Assembly: GCF_014324365.1 (NCBI RefSeq)
Contig: NZ_QEIG01000014.1
Location: 124,001-188,000 of the forward strand
Direction of reading: 5' to 3'
DNA from: Algoriphagus sp. AK58
GTDB taxonomy: Bacteria; Bacteroidota; Bacteroidia; Cytophagales; Cyclobacteriaceae
DNA: 64,000 bases
The notes beneath the pieces are model-generated. The model was given only the letters and a program-made list of their open reading frames with translations, searched no databases and had not been told where the DNA came from. The translations under genes were made by a program, and so were the position numbers. Positions 8,176-15,942 of this stretch are shown here, in pieces. Numbering within the stretch: the stretch's first letter is position 1; each line of letters starts with the position of its first letter.

Positions 8176-9054
8176 TTATTGACAGAAATTTTCTTTTCTA
8201 TAGCTCGGATTGGGGTAGGTGTAGAACCCTTCTCCGGATTTTTCTCCCAATTTTCCTTGGTCTAGATATGTCTTCAATAGTGCTGCAAAAGCCTGAGAAG
8301 CTGCGTCAGGCATCTTATGTGTCACATGCCAGGCGGTATCCAAACCTATCGAATCCAAAATCCCAAATGGTCCCATGGGCATATGAAAATTGACCATCCA
8401 GGAACGGTCGATGTCTTCAATACTTGCCACTTCCCGGGTGAGCAGTTTTCCTGCTGCTCCAATCAAAGCCATGAGCATAGTATTGAAAATGTAGCCGGGA
8501 TTTTCTTTTTTGACCAAAACGGGCACTTGATTGAGTTTTCTTCCCAATTCCTCCAACATCGGAATCATGGCCGGGTCAGTTCCCGGATGAGGCATGATAT
8601 CGACCACTCGGGAATAAAACACATCATGAAAGTGAAAGGCGCAGAATTTGGCAGGACGTCCACTTTCCTCGGCAAACATGGACGGAAGGAGATAGGAAGT
8701 GTTGGTTGTAAACCAGGTTTTCGCTGGGGCTAGTTCTCCAAATTGCTTCCAGACTTTTTTCTTGATATCCGCTTCTTCGGTAACGCTTTCATTGATGATA
8801 TCAGCATCTTTCACTGCCTCAAGAGGGTCGAGTGTAAACTGGATTCTTGAAAAAATATCAGGGATTTGACTTTCGTTCAGTTGTTTGGCTTTGACGAGTT
8901 GGCGAAGGATTTTTTCCATCGTTTTTTCGCCAAAATCCAGCGCTTTTTGAGAAATGTCATAGATGGAAACTTGAAATCCAGAAATGGCTGATTGGAGAGC
9001 GACACGAGAACCTAGGGTTCCCGCTCCCAGAATACATATCTTTTGAATAGTCAT
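8176..9054 (-). CDS. 3-hydroxyacyl-CoA dehydrogenase family protein
   Basis: A 292-residue NAD-dependent dehydrogenase of the 3-hydroxybutyryl-CoA dehydrogenase family. The Rossmann motif GAGTLG is at residues 10-15 and the NAD-binding acidic residue follows at about 33 (YDIS). The segment NTSYLLPS (118-125) fits the family. The catalytic His segment, normally H-F-F-N-P, reads H-F-H-D-V at 141-145, so the His and first Phe are kept but the rest is altered. The C-terminal domain contains NPGYIFN and the end GEGFYTYP, typical of the family. It is the fourth gene of the minus-strand operon, 6 bases after the phosphotransferase gene. It would oxidise a 3-hydroxyacyl-CoA to the 3-oxo form; the altered motif suggests an unusual acyl group. 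Confidence 0.85.
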   Translation of the reverse strand: MTIQKICILGAGTLGSRVALQSAISGFQVSIYDISQKALDFGEKTMEKILRQLVKAKQLNESQIPDIFSRIQFTLDPLEAVKDADIINESVTEEADIKKKVWKQFGELAPAKTWFTTNTSYLLPSMFAEESGRPAKFCAFHFHDVFYSRVVDIMPHPGTDPAMIPMLEELGRKLNQVPVLVKKENPGYIFNTMLMALIGAAGKLLTREVASIEDIDRSWMVNFHMPMGPFGILDSIGLDTAWHVTHKMPDAASQAFAALLKTYLDQGKLGEKSGEGFYTYPNPSYRKENFCQ

Positions 9055-9060
9055 ATTGGG

Positions 9061-10080
9061 TTAGATTTTTTCGGTCAAAATGGCTTTTTCTCCTTTTTCA
9101 GCGGCGGCCTTGACCACATAAATCAAAGCACCAAATCGTGGATCTTGGGTCAAGCCCATCGCAAAACGCTTATAAATCTGCTGAGCGATTACGGCTACTT
9201 TGAAAAGTCCAAAAGCATAGTAGAAGAGCATATTATCCAATTCAAGTGGGCTTCTGAGATTATAAAAATCAATCACTTCCTGTCGAGTCATATTTCCAGG
9301 CAGGTAAGTCAGGTTGAATTGTTTGAGAATCTCTGGATCATCCTCCTGCGCCCAATAAGCCAAAGTTGTACCCAAATCCATTAACGGGTCACCGACTGTG
9401 GCCATTTCCCAATCCATAACTGCTTTGATTTCAGTAGGGTTTTCTACTTCTAAAATGAGATTATCATATTTAAAATCATTGTGAATTAATCCGGCATTTT
9501 CCTTTTCAGGCAGGTTTGCAATCAACCAATTTGAAATTTTTTCCATTTCAGGGATTGCGTCCGTCTTTGCCCTCTGATATCGATAGATCCATCCTTCTAC
9601 CTGTCGCAGGACATAGCCTTCCGGTTTTCCTAAAGCGGCCAATCCACTGAGTTGTAGATTGATCAGATGAAGGTCTAGTAGGGTTGAAATGGTGTTTTCG
9701 GATAGTTTTCGAAAATGGGATTCTGTAAATCCCCATTCTCTTGGAACTCGATTTCTGAGCACAGGACCTTCGACAAACTCCATAATGAAAAAAGGGGCTC
9801 CTATGATCTCCGCATCCTCAAAATAGAGTACTGGTTTTGGAATTTTTTTGTAATCAGACTGATAAAGTAATTCTAAGACTCTACATTCCCTTTCCATATC
9901 ATGAGCTTTGCTGACCGTATTTCCATAAGGCGGTCTCCGGAGTGCAAACGCTCCGATCGGAGTATCTATCCTAAAGGTCAAGTTGGAAAAACCGCCACTC
10001 ATAGGTGTAATTTCAATTTCTTCGGCTTTCCAAAAAAGCCGCTCTTCCAAATGCTTTTTGAGTCGGTCAAAATTTTCCAT
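9061..10080 (-). CDS. APH-fold phosphotransferase, ACAD10/ACAD11 N-domain type (putative hydroxyacyl-CoA kinase)
   Basis: A 339-residue protein with the aminoglycoside-phosphotransferase/choline-kinase fold. The nucleotide loop is SGGFSNLTFRI (28-38) and the next strand is AFALRRPP. The catalytic loop is HNDFKYDN (His200 to Asn207) and the metal-binding segment is MDWEMATVGDPLMDL (Asp223), so all kinase residues are present. This subgroup, with SGG(F/L)SN and IHNDFKYDN, matches the kinase half of animal ACAD10/ACAD11 and the LvaA kinase of P. putida, which phosphorylate the 4-hydroxyl of 4-hydroxyacyl-CoAs. It lies 10 bases after an acyl-CoA dehydrogenase gene, the partner domain fused to it in ACAD10/11. 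The kinase fold is certain; the substrate is inferred from family and context, and antibiotic resistance is unlikely. Confidence 0.88.
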   Translation of the reverse strand: MENFDRLKKHLEERLFWKAEEIEITPMSGGFSNLTFRIDTPIGAFALRRPPYGNTVSKAHDMERECRVLELLYQSDYKKIPKPVLYFEDAEIIGAPFFIMEFVEGPVLRNRVPREWGFTESHFRKLSENTISTLLDLHLINLQLSGLAALGKPEGYVLRQVEGWIYRYQRAKTDAIPEMEKISNWLIANLPEKENAGLIHNDFKYDNLILEVENPTEIKAVMDWEMATVGDPLMDLGTTLAYWAQEDDPEILKQFNLTYLPGNMTRQEVIDFYNLRSPLELDNMLFYYAFGLFKVAVIAQQIYKRFAMGLTQDPRFGALIYVVKAAAEKGEKAILTEKI

Positions 10081-10090
10081 CAGTCACTAG

Positions 10091-11293
10091 TTACAGGTAA
10101 TTTTTGAGAATACTCCTCGCCAAAGCCGATTTATGCACTTCATCGGGTCCATCATAGATTCTCGCTCCACGCTCATGTCGGTACCAAAAAGAAAGCAGGG
10201 TGTCATCCGTGATTCCCAAAGCACCGTGAACCTGAATAGCCCTGTCGATTACTTTCATGAGTACGTCTGCTACAAAGAATTTGATGGTGGAAATATCCTC
10301 CTTGACGGCTTTTGCTCCCAAATTCTGCATTTTTTGAGCAGTATCCATGACCATGAGTCGGCTAGCCTTGATTTCAGCACGGCTTTCTGCAATCCAGTTT
10401 TGAATCGTCTGCTTTTCAGCTAGTGGTTTTCCGGGATCCAAATGGCGGGAAATGGTTCGACGACACATGAGGTCAAAAACCCGCTCGCAGATACCGATCC
10501 AGCGCATGCAATGATGAATGCGGCCCGGTCCAAGCCGCTCTTGTGCCAAAGCAAAACCTTGTCCCTCTTTTCCGATCAAATTGGAAATAGGAACCCGACA
10601 ATTTTCAAATTTCACCTCTCCATGAGAAAGGTAATCCTCTCCAGCCTCACCCATGATCGGGATGTTCCGGATCAGTTGATAGCCTGGATTATCCAAAGGA
10701 ACCAATAGCATACTTGCCCGCTGATAGGGGCTTTCCGCTTCGGGATTGGTTACTGCCATGACGATGGTGAATTTGGCGCCGTCCGCAGCGGTGGTAAACC
10801 ATTTGTGTCCGTTGATCACATATTCATCTCCCTCCCGGATGGCCGTAGTTGCCAAATGCACCGGATTGCTACCCGCCAATGCGGGCTCTGTCATCGCAAA
10901 GCAAGAGCGGATTTCTCCTTGCTGTAGAGGGTTGAGCCATGTTGACTTTTGGTCATCAGTTCCAAAAAGATGGAGTAATTCCATGTTTCCGATATCTGGA
11001 GCGGCGCAGTTGAACACATAATGGCCGATTGGGCTTTGGCCCAAAATCTCAGAGACCTGTGCAAACTGAACGAGATTCAATCCGACTCCTCCATCTTCCC
11101 TGGAGAGGTGAGGAGCGAATAGTCCCAGCTCTTTGGCTTTTGATCTGAGCTTAAATAATAAAGGTAGAAAGCTTCTGAATGGCCCTTGGACAACTTTTAG
11201 ATCAATAGGGAAAAGTTCATTCTGGACAAATAGACGGTACTGGTCGAGGAGTGCAGGCAGTGCCTCCTGAGGGAAATTTTGGGTAGAATGCAT
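10091..11293 (-). CDS. Acyl-CoA dehydrogenase, ACAD10/ACAD11-like
   Basis: A 400-residue flavoprotein of the acyl-CoA dehydrogenase superfamily. Visible parts are the FAD/acyl segment CFAMTEPALAGSNP, the substrate strand GHKWFTTAADGAKF, and the C-terminal helical domain with QVHGALGITDD. The usual catalytic Glu of the YEG motif is an Asp here (YDGPDEVH, Asp381). The form with Asp and PDEVH is that of ACAD10/11-type enzymes rather than ordinary beta-oxidation dehydrogenases. In that subgroup the domain removes phosphate from a 4-phosphoacyl-CoA to give an enoyl-CoA. It sits between an SDR gene (9 bases upstream) and the kinase gene (10 bases downstream), as expected if the three act in sequence. 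Plain dehydrogenation remains possible. Confidence 0.9.
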   Translation of the reverse strand: MHSTQNFPQEALPALLDQYRLFVQNELFPIDLKVVQGPFRSFLPLLFKLRSKAKELGLFAPHLSREDGGVGLNLVQFAQVSEILGQSPIGHYVFNCAAPDIGNMELLHLFGTDDQKSTWLNPLQQGEIRSCFAMTEPALAGSNPVHLATTAIREGDEYVINGHKWFTTAADGAKFTIVMAVTNPEAESPYQRASMLLVPLDNPGYQLIRNIPIMGEAGEDYLSHGEVKFENCRVPISNLIGKEGQGFALAQERLGPGRIHHCMRWIGICERVFDLMCRRTISRHLDPGKPLAEKQTIQNWIAESRAEIKASRLMVMDTAQKMQNLGAKAVKEDISTIKFFVADVLMKVIDRAIQVHGALGITDDTLLSFWYRHERGARIYDGPDEVHKSALARSILKNYL

Positions 11294-11302
11294 GGAAAGA
11301 GA

Positions 11303-12070
11303 TTATATCGTAAAACCACCGTCAGCGGTAAAAACACCACCTGTGGTGTAGGAGGAAGCTGCTGAAGCCAAGAAAAGCGCCATAGCACCGATTTCTTCGG
11401 AAGTACCAGAGCGTTTGATGGCAAGCTGTTTCATAATCATGGACATGATTTTTTCATTCGACCAAAGAGCTTCCGAAAACTTGGTTTGAATCAAACCCGG
11501 GCAGATGGCATTGACCCGGATTTTAGAGTCACCCCATTCTTTTGCAAAGACTTTGGTGAGGGAAATCAAGGCCGCCTTGGACACCGAATAGATTCCTAAC
11601 CCATGTTCAGGGGAGATTCCTCCAATACTGGAAATATTGATTACTGATGCGCCTGAGGATTTTCTCAGATGGGGATAGCAAAGCCGACAAAGCTCAAAGG
11701 CTGCTTTTACGTTGACATTCATAATCTTGTCAAATGCCTCCAAGCTGGTTTCATGGACTGGACCAAACACAGGATTCGTAGCTGCATTGTTGACAAGGAT
11801 GTCGATGGTCCCGTATTTTTCTACCGTCTTTTCTACTAAAATGGGCAATTCAGCCATGTTTCCGACATTGCAAGCGATGCCAGTAGCCTCATATCCCTTC
11901 GCTTTTAGCTGATTTGCCATCTCATCCAATACTTCCTGTTTCCTGCTGCTGATCACCACTTTTGCTCCGGCAGCAGCAAATATTTCCGCTATACTGAATC
12001 CAATACCTTTGCTTGCCCCTGTGATTAAGGCAATTTTTCCTTCCAAAGAAAAAACCGAAGATAAATCCAT
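11303..12070 (-). CDS. SDR family oxidoreductase (first gene of the acyl-CoA operon)
   Basis: A 255-residue classical short-chain dehydrogenase: cofactor motif TGASKGIG at 17-24, SSRKQE after strand 2 (Arg, favouring NADP), NNAA at 94-97, and the catalytic pair Tyr161/Lys165 in YSVSK with Ser147 upstream. It ends in FTADGGFTI, a typical SDR C-terminus. It is the first gene of the minus-strand set SDR, ACAD, kinase, 3-hydroxyacyl-CoA dehydrogenase. In the P. putida lva pathway the matching SDR (LvaD) reduces a 4-oxoacyl-CoA to 4-hydroxyacyl-CoA, which suggests the same role here. Family membership is sure; the substrate is inferred. The 111-base gap to the divergent gene at 12182 must hold promoters for both, but no clear consensus box is seen. 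Confidence 0.88.
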   Translation of the reverse strand: MDLSSVFSLEGKIALITGASKGIGFSIAEIFAAAGAKVVISSRKQEVLDEMANQLKAKGYEATGIACNVGNMAELPILVEKTVEKYGTIDILVNNAATNPVFGPVHETSLEAFDKIMNVNVKAAFELCRLCYPHLRKSSGASVINISSIGGISPEHGLGIYSVSKAALISLTKVFAKEWGDSKIRVNAICPGLIQTKFSEALWSNEKIMSMIMKQLAIKRSGTSEEIGAMALFLASAASSYTTGGVFTADGGFTI

Positions 12071-12181
12071 GAGTTTTGGGTTATATTTCTTCCTTAAGTT
12101 ATAAAAGTAAAATCAGTGAAAAGAGGTAAATACTCAGGAATTTCTCTGAATTGATAAAAATCATCTTTAAAATCAGCTCAA

Positions 12182-13153
12182 ATGCAAGAACTCATTTTTG
12201 AACAAACTGGTCTGCCTCTTGAAGTCCTCCAACTTAAAGAAAGCCCGATTCCTACTCCCAAGTCTCACGAAGTCTTGGTCAAGGTCAAGGCACGAAACAT
12301 TAATCCATCAGACATCATGTTTGTCCGGGGGATGTATGGCATCACTCCCAAATTGCCAAGTAGTGCAGGGTTTGAGGCAAGTGGGGTAGTGGAGCAAGGC
12401 GATGAAGGCGGAAAAGTAAAGGCAGGAACCCGAGTGATGTTTACTGCCATAGGCACATGGAGAGAATATGTCTGTGTCCCTGCGGCTTTGGTAATTCCTG
12501 TACCGCCTCAGATGTCGGATGAGGTGGCCTGTCAGGCTTTTGTCAATCCGATGACAGCTTACGGCATGATCGAGGAGTCAGGCCTCCGGGCAGGAGAATG
12601 GTTATTGATCACTGCGGGAGCCTCAGCTTTTGGGAAATTTGCCCTTCAGATGGCCAAGTCAAAAGGAATCAAAGTGGCCGCCACTGTAAGACACGATGCC
12701 CAGAAGGAGGTGTTGGAGAGTCTTGGAGCAGATTTGGTAGTCAATACCGAAACAGAGAAGCTTCAGAAAGTAGTGCCTGAAAAAACCGATGGGGGAGTTC
12801 AGGTGATTTTTGATGCCGTGGGTGGTATACTTGGTGCTAAGGCCTTGGCATGTCTCAGACCCAAAGGAAAGATGATGGTTTTCGGTGCTTTAGCCTTAGA
12901 AAATATGCCGGTCAATAGCGGATTACTCATTTTTAAAAATCTCAGAATTGAAGGCTTTTGGTTGAGTACTTGGGTAGAAGAATTGGCACCTGGGGCTCGG
13001 ATGAAGGCTTTTCAGACGGTTTTTGGATTTCTGATGAAGGAGGATTCGAAGATCGATATCGAGGGAAAATATCCACTCTCGGAGTTTAAAGCCGCGTTGG
13101 AAGCCTACGAAAAGCTGGGCAGAAACGGAAAAATCCTTTTGGTCAGCGAATAA
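12182..13153 (+). CDS. Zinc-independent medium-chain dehydrogenase/reductase, enoyl-thioester reductase-like
   Basis: A 323-residue MDR-family protein. The GroES-like N-domain contains ARNINPSDIMFVRGMYG and PSSAGFEASGVVEQG; the NINPSD plus Tyr pattern is that of MECR/Etr1-type 2-enoyl thioester reductases. The nucleotide-binding domain has ITAGASAFGKFALQMAKSKG and later VIFDAVGG. There are no structural-zinc cysteines, so it is of the quinone oxidoreductase/enoyl reductase branch. It is divergent from the acyl-CoA operon, which suggests a shared regulatory region and a role in the same acyl-CoA metabolism. It could equally be an NADPH:quinone reductase. Confidence 0.82.
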   Translation: MQELIFEQTGLPLEVLQLKESPIPTPKSHEVLVKVKARNINPSDIMFVRGMYGITPKLPSSAGFEASGVVEQGDEGGKVKAGTRVMFTAIGTWREYVCVPAALVIPVPPQMSDEVACQAFVNPMTAYGMIEESGLRAGEWLLITAGASAFGKFALQMAKSKGIKVAATVRHDAQKEVLESLGADLVVNTETEKLQKVVPEKTDGGVQVIFDAVGGILGAKALACLRPKGKMMVFGALALENMPVNSGLLIFKNLRIEGFWLSTWVEELAPGARMKAFQTVFGFLMKEDSKIDIEGKYPLSEFKAALEAYEKLGRNGKILLVSE

Positions 13154-13188
13154 TCGGTCTTTTGTTCGGCTAAAACTTCAGGATTAGC

Positions 13189-13196
13189 CATCTTTG
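13189..13196 (+). promoter_or_regulatory. Possible -7 promoter box for the acidic protein gene
   Basis: CATCTTTG at 13189-13196 matches the Bacteroidota -7 box TAnnTTTG except for its first base and is 27 bases before the ATG at 13224. A TTTG at 13161-13164 could be the -33 part, but the spacer of 24 is longer than usual. Confidence 0.35.
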
Positions 13197-13223
13197 CACT
13201 TTCAACAAACCAAATTTTACTCC

Positions 13224-13646
13224 ATGAACTGGGAAAAGTTAGATCAGCAGCTTACCGAAATTGTCAAAAAACGAAATCAACTGAGTCAGATGGATTATAG
13301 CGACGACAGCTATGATGATCTGGAAGAAGAACTGCATGATCTGGAGGATGATTTCAATGAGGAATATGAGGAAGTGCTTGAACCCCAATTGGAAAAGATC
13401 TATGCTAAATTGAAGTCCGATACGGATATCCTTCTTCCCACAGCCTATTTGGCAAATCAGTATAAGGAAATGCTGCCTGATGCCAAAGGTATTATCACTT
13501 ACGAAGTGAGCGGTAGCCAAGGCGTTCCGATTGAATCTGATCAGCTAGGCAAGGTGGATATGAGAATTGTCCTTGTGCCCAATCCAGCTCGATTTGTCTT
13601 ACTGGTCAATGGGGTACAACTCAAAGAGCTTTGGAAAAGCAGATAA
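13224..13646 (+). CDS. Small acidic conserved protein of unknown function
   Basis: The frame extends back to a TTG at 13194, but that codon is part of a promoter-like box; the ATG at 13224 gives MNWEKLDQQLTEIVKKRNQL and 140 residues. Residues 1-60 are helical and highly acidic (DYSDDSYDDLEEELHDLEDD), likely a coiled coil, followed by a mixed alpha/beta part (YEVSGSQGVPIESDQLGKVD, MRIVLVPNPARFVLLVNG). No signal peptide or membrane segment is seen, so it is probably cytoplasmic. I do not recognise a known domain. A perfect 13-bp terminator follows. Confidence 0.75.
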   Translation: MNWEKLDQQLTEIVKKRNQLSQMDYSDDSYDDLEEELHDLEDDFNEEYEEVLEPQLEKIYAKLKSDTDILLPTAYLANQYKEMLPDAKGIITYEVSGSQGVPIESDQLGKVDMRIVLVPNPARFVLLVNGVQLKELWKSR

Positions 13647-13648
13647 CC

Positions 13649-13680
13649 AACAAGGGCTGTCTAAAATGACAGCCCTTGTT
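13649..13680. terminator. Bidirectional intrinsic terminator
   Basis: AACAAGGGCTGTC at 13649-13661 and GACAGCCCTTGTT at 13668-13680 form a perfect 13-bp stem with a TAAAAT loop, between convergent genes at 13646 and 13679. It can end transcripts from both sides. Confidence 0.8.
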
Positions 13681-15109
13681 ATTTTAGAGACTCCTTTTGA
13701 AGTACCCACTTTTTTATTTCGCCCAGGATCCTGTCAAGGTCTTTTCTTGAAAAATATTTTCCTTCCACAATCACAGATTCAATGGTTTGGGTATTCTCAA
13801 TTTGCTCCAAAGGATTGTTTCGTAGGATAAGCAAACTGGCTTTTTTACCTGAGGTAACAGCTCCATAATCTTCCTCCAGTCCAAAGTAGGCAGGTCCATT
13901 TATAAGGGATGCAGTCAGCGCTTCTACCGGAGACAAGCCATAGTTGACCATCAATGCAAGTTCTAAATGAATCCCCAGTCCAGGGTAATCGTAGGTGTTC
14001 AAATAACCTGCATCTGTTCCAGCCATGATTTTCATGCCGGATTTCTGCATGATTGGAAGAAGGCGGGCGGAAGCTTCATAAAGTCGTTTTCTGTTTTCCC
14101 GACTCGGTTGATCTTCTTTGGCATACCTGTCAATTCTCCATTGATAGCTTTCCTTAAGCTTAGGACCCAGGTAATTCAGAATGGTATCTGTTGAAAAGTC
14201 CAGAGAATCCAGATAGGCTATATTCCGGCTAATCAAAAGAGTAGGAACTATTCCTGTTCCCTGTTTGGCAAACTTTCTAAAATTGACTTCGGCCACAGAA
14301 TCAGAAAGTGTTTGGAATTGAAGGAGATTTGCCTCTTCTGCTGTCATTTTTCCAGCGACTCTTTCATTCCTAATCCGGGTCTCTTCTGAAGTCGCGGCGC
14401 GAAGAGCATATCCTTGGTGCTCTATGGTTGAAAGACCGGCAAGGGAAATTTCATCCAACGTTATTCCCGCATGAACATGGCCCGAAACAGGCAATCCTCT
14501 CTTTCTGGCTTTTTGTGTGGCTGAAAGAAATAATTCAGCGGATAAGGTATTGTCGGTAATTTTCACAAAATCCACTTTGAGCTTTACCAAGGAATCCAGA
14601 GCGCGATCAAGTTCCTCTTCTGAACCTACCTCTAGATCTCCCGGCCAAATCGAATTGATTCCTTCGATCTTAGGACCTGAGGTAAAGATTCTTGGTCCGG
14701 TCCTGTTACCGTTTGCGATTTCATCTCTCCATTTCAATACTTCCAAAGGAATGTCTCCCGCCGCATCCCGCACTGAAGTGACTCCAAAAGCTACATAGAG
14801 CGGTAGCAATTGTTCGTTTTCGTCGATGTATTCAGCTCCTCCAAAGTGTACGTGGTTATCCCATAATCCCGGAAGTACAAATTTTCCCTCAGCGTTAATT
14901 TCAATAATACCTTCATATTGACTCAAAAGCGTATCGCCACCGGTAGTTAAAATTCGGTCGCCTTGGATAAGAATGACTTGATCTTGGATTATTTCTCCGG
15001 ATCTTAAAGAAATAATCGAGGCATTTTTGATCAAAAGATCAACCGAAGACTTGGGCGAGCAGGAACTAATCAGCCCAATAAGGAAGAGGTAAAATCCGCG
15101 AATGGCCAT
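13679..15109 (-). CDS. Lipoprotein amidohydrolase (imidazolonepropionase-like)
   Basis: A 476-residue metal-dependent hydrolase. The N-terminus MAIRGFYLFLIGLISSC is a lipoprotein signal (Cys at 17), so the enzyme is in the periplasm or on the outer membrane. The amidohydrolase motif FVLPGLWDNHVHFGG gives the first two metal His, GHVHAG and STIEHQG the next ones, and GTDAGY the metal-binding Asp. The last strand is KKASLLILRNNPLE, a usual end of the family. Members hydrolyse amide bonds such as dipeptides or cyclic amides; the substrate here is unknown. Its ATG overlaps the stop of the upstream TetR gene (TAATG), so the two are translationally coupled and the TetR protein probably responds to a compound this enzyme handles, or controls export genes elsewhere. 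Confidence 0.88.
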   Translation of the reverse strand: MAIRGFYLFLIGLISSCSPKSSVDLLIKNASIISLRSGEIIQDQVILIQGDRILTTGGDTLLSQYEGIIEINAEGKFVLPGLWDNHVHFGGAEYIDENEQLLPLYVAFGVTSVRDAAGDIPLEVLKWRDEIANGNRTGPRIFTSGPKIEGINSIWPGDLEVGSEEELDRALDSLVKLKVDFVKITDNTLSAELFLSATQKARKRGLPVSGHVHAGITLDEISLAGLSTIEHQGYALRAATSEETRIRNERVAGKMTAEEANLLQFQTLSDSVAEVNFRKFAKQGTGIVPTLLISRNIAYLDSLDFSTDTILNYLGPKLKESYQWRIDRYAKEDQPSRENRKRLYEASARLLPIMQKSGMKIMAGTDAGYLNTYDYPGLGIHLELALMVNYGLSPVEALTASLINGPAYFGLEEDYGAVTSGKKASLLILRNNPLEQIENTQTIESVIVEGKYFSRKDLDRILGEIKKWVLQKESLK

Positions 15110-15804
15110 TAGAAAAGGCTCGCCTGAACGATTTGAGGTTTACTCGCCTGCACGGTTCCTTTAAGCATATCCTGCATCAGTTTGATAAAGCCTGGCTGCC
15201 AGGATTCCGGGCTGATTTTGGTTTCTTTTCCTTCAAATTCGATCGGCCCGCTCATTTTTTCGAAACCGATAATCATACTCCAAATGGTATAAAAGGTGAT
15301 TTCCGGTTGGAGTTCAGGACGGATACTGCCATCCTTGATTCCTTGGGAAACCATCTGAATCCCGATTCGGGCCGGCTCATGATGCAATTCCAATAATTTG
15401 TGAAAATGGGTCGAGTCCAAAATCAGCGGATCAATTTCATGTCTGAGTTTTGGGTTGGTGTATTTTTTCATCACATCCAAAAAGTGAAGAATGGCTTGGT
15501 AATAAACCGGTTGCTCCTTGGCAAATACCCAAATCCGCTGGACCAGATCGGTGATCATTTCCAATCCGTTTTTTCCTTTGGAACGGAAGGATTCCCGAAA
15601 CTCCTCCTTAAACTGGTCAAAGGCCTTTTTGGTCAACGCCATGAACAGGTCTTCTTTGTTTTTGTAATAAAAATAGGTGAGGCCCTTACTGATTCCTGCC
15701 CGCTTTGCCACATCTTCCATACGTGTGGCATTGTAGCCTTTAGTGGTGAAGAGTGCTACTGCCGAATCGAGAATGAGTTTTTCCTTGTTTTTTTCTCCTG
15801 CCAT
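15109..15804 (-). CDS. TetR/AcrR family transcriptional regulator
   Basis: A 231-residue one-component regulator. The DNA-binding helix-turn-helix is at about 8-55 (ILDSAVALFTTKGYNATRME, DVAKRAGISKGLTYFYYKNK), the classical TetR pattern. The C-terminal ligand and dimer domain is all-helical and of unknown specificity; its WQPGFIKLMQDMLKGT end is like regulators of fatty-acid or efflux genes. It is the first gene of a two-gene operon with the lipoprotein amidohydrolase and overlaps it by one base. It is likely autoregulated, but no palindrome was found in the short spacer to tyrS. Confidence 0.9.
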   Translation of the reverse strand: MAGEKNKEKLILDSAVALFTTKGYNATRMEDVAKRAGISKGLTYFYYKNKEDLFMALTKKAFDQFKEEFRESFRSKGKNGLEMITDLVQRIWVFAKEQPVYYQAILHFLDVMKKYTNPKLRHEIDPLILDSTHFHKLLELHHEPARIGIQMVSQGIKDGSIRPELQPEITFYTIWSMIIGFEKMSGPIEFEGKETKISPESWQPGFIKLMQDMLKGTVQASKPQIVQASLF

Positions 15805-15892
15805 GGGTTTGAAATGCTTGATTGAAAAGTGAAGGCAAAGATATTAAATACGGGTCAAAAAAGAACCATTTTTCGAACCGGATTCAACTAAA

Positions 15893-15923
15893 AAAGGCCT
15901 CAAATTTTATTTTTGAGGCCTTT
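15893..15923. terminator. Terminator downstream of tyrS
   Basis: AAAGGCCTCAAA at 15893-15904 and TTTGAGGCCTTT at 15912-15923 form a perfect 12-bp stem with a 7-base loop, 20 bases after the tyrS stop (minus strand), with As in front that become a U-tract on the minus strand. Confidence 0.8.
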
Positions 15924-15942
15924 CTGCTGAGAATCAGGAGAT

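Noticed and set aside
9061-10080. Antibiotic (aminoglycoside) phosphotransferase
   Set aside because: The protein has the APH fold, but the subgroup motifs and the ACAD/SDR operon point to an acyl-CoA-type kinase, not resistance.
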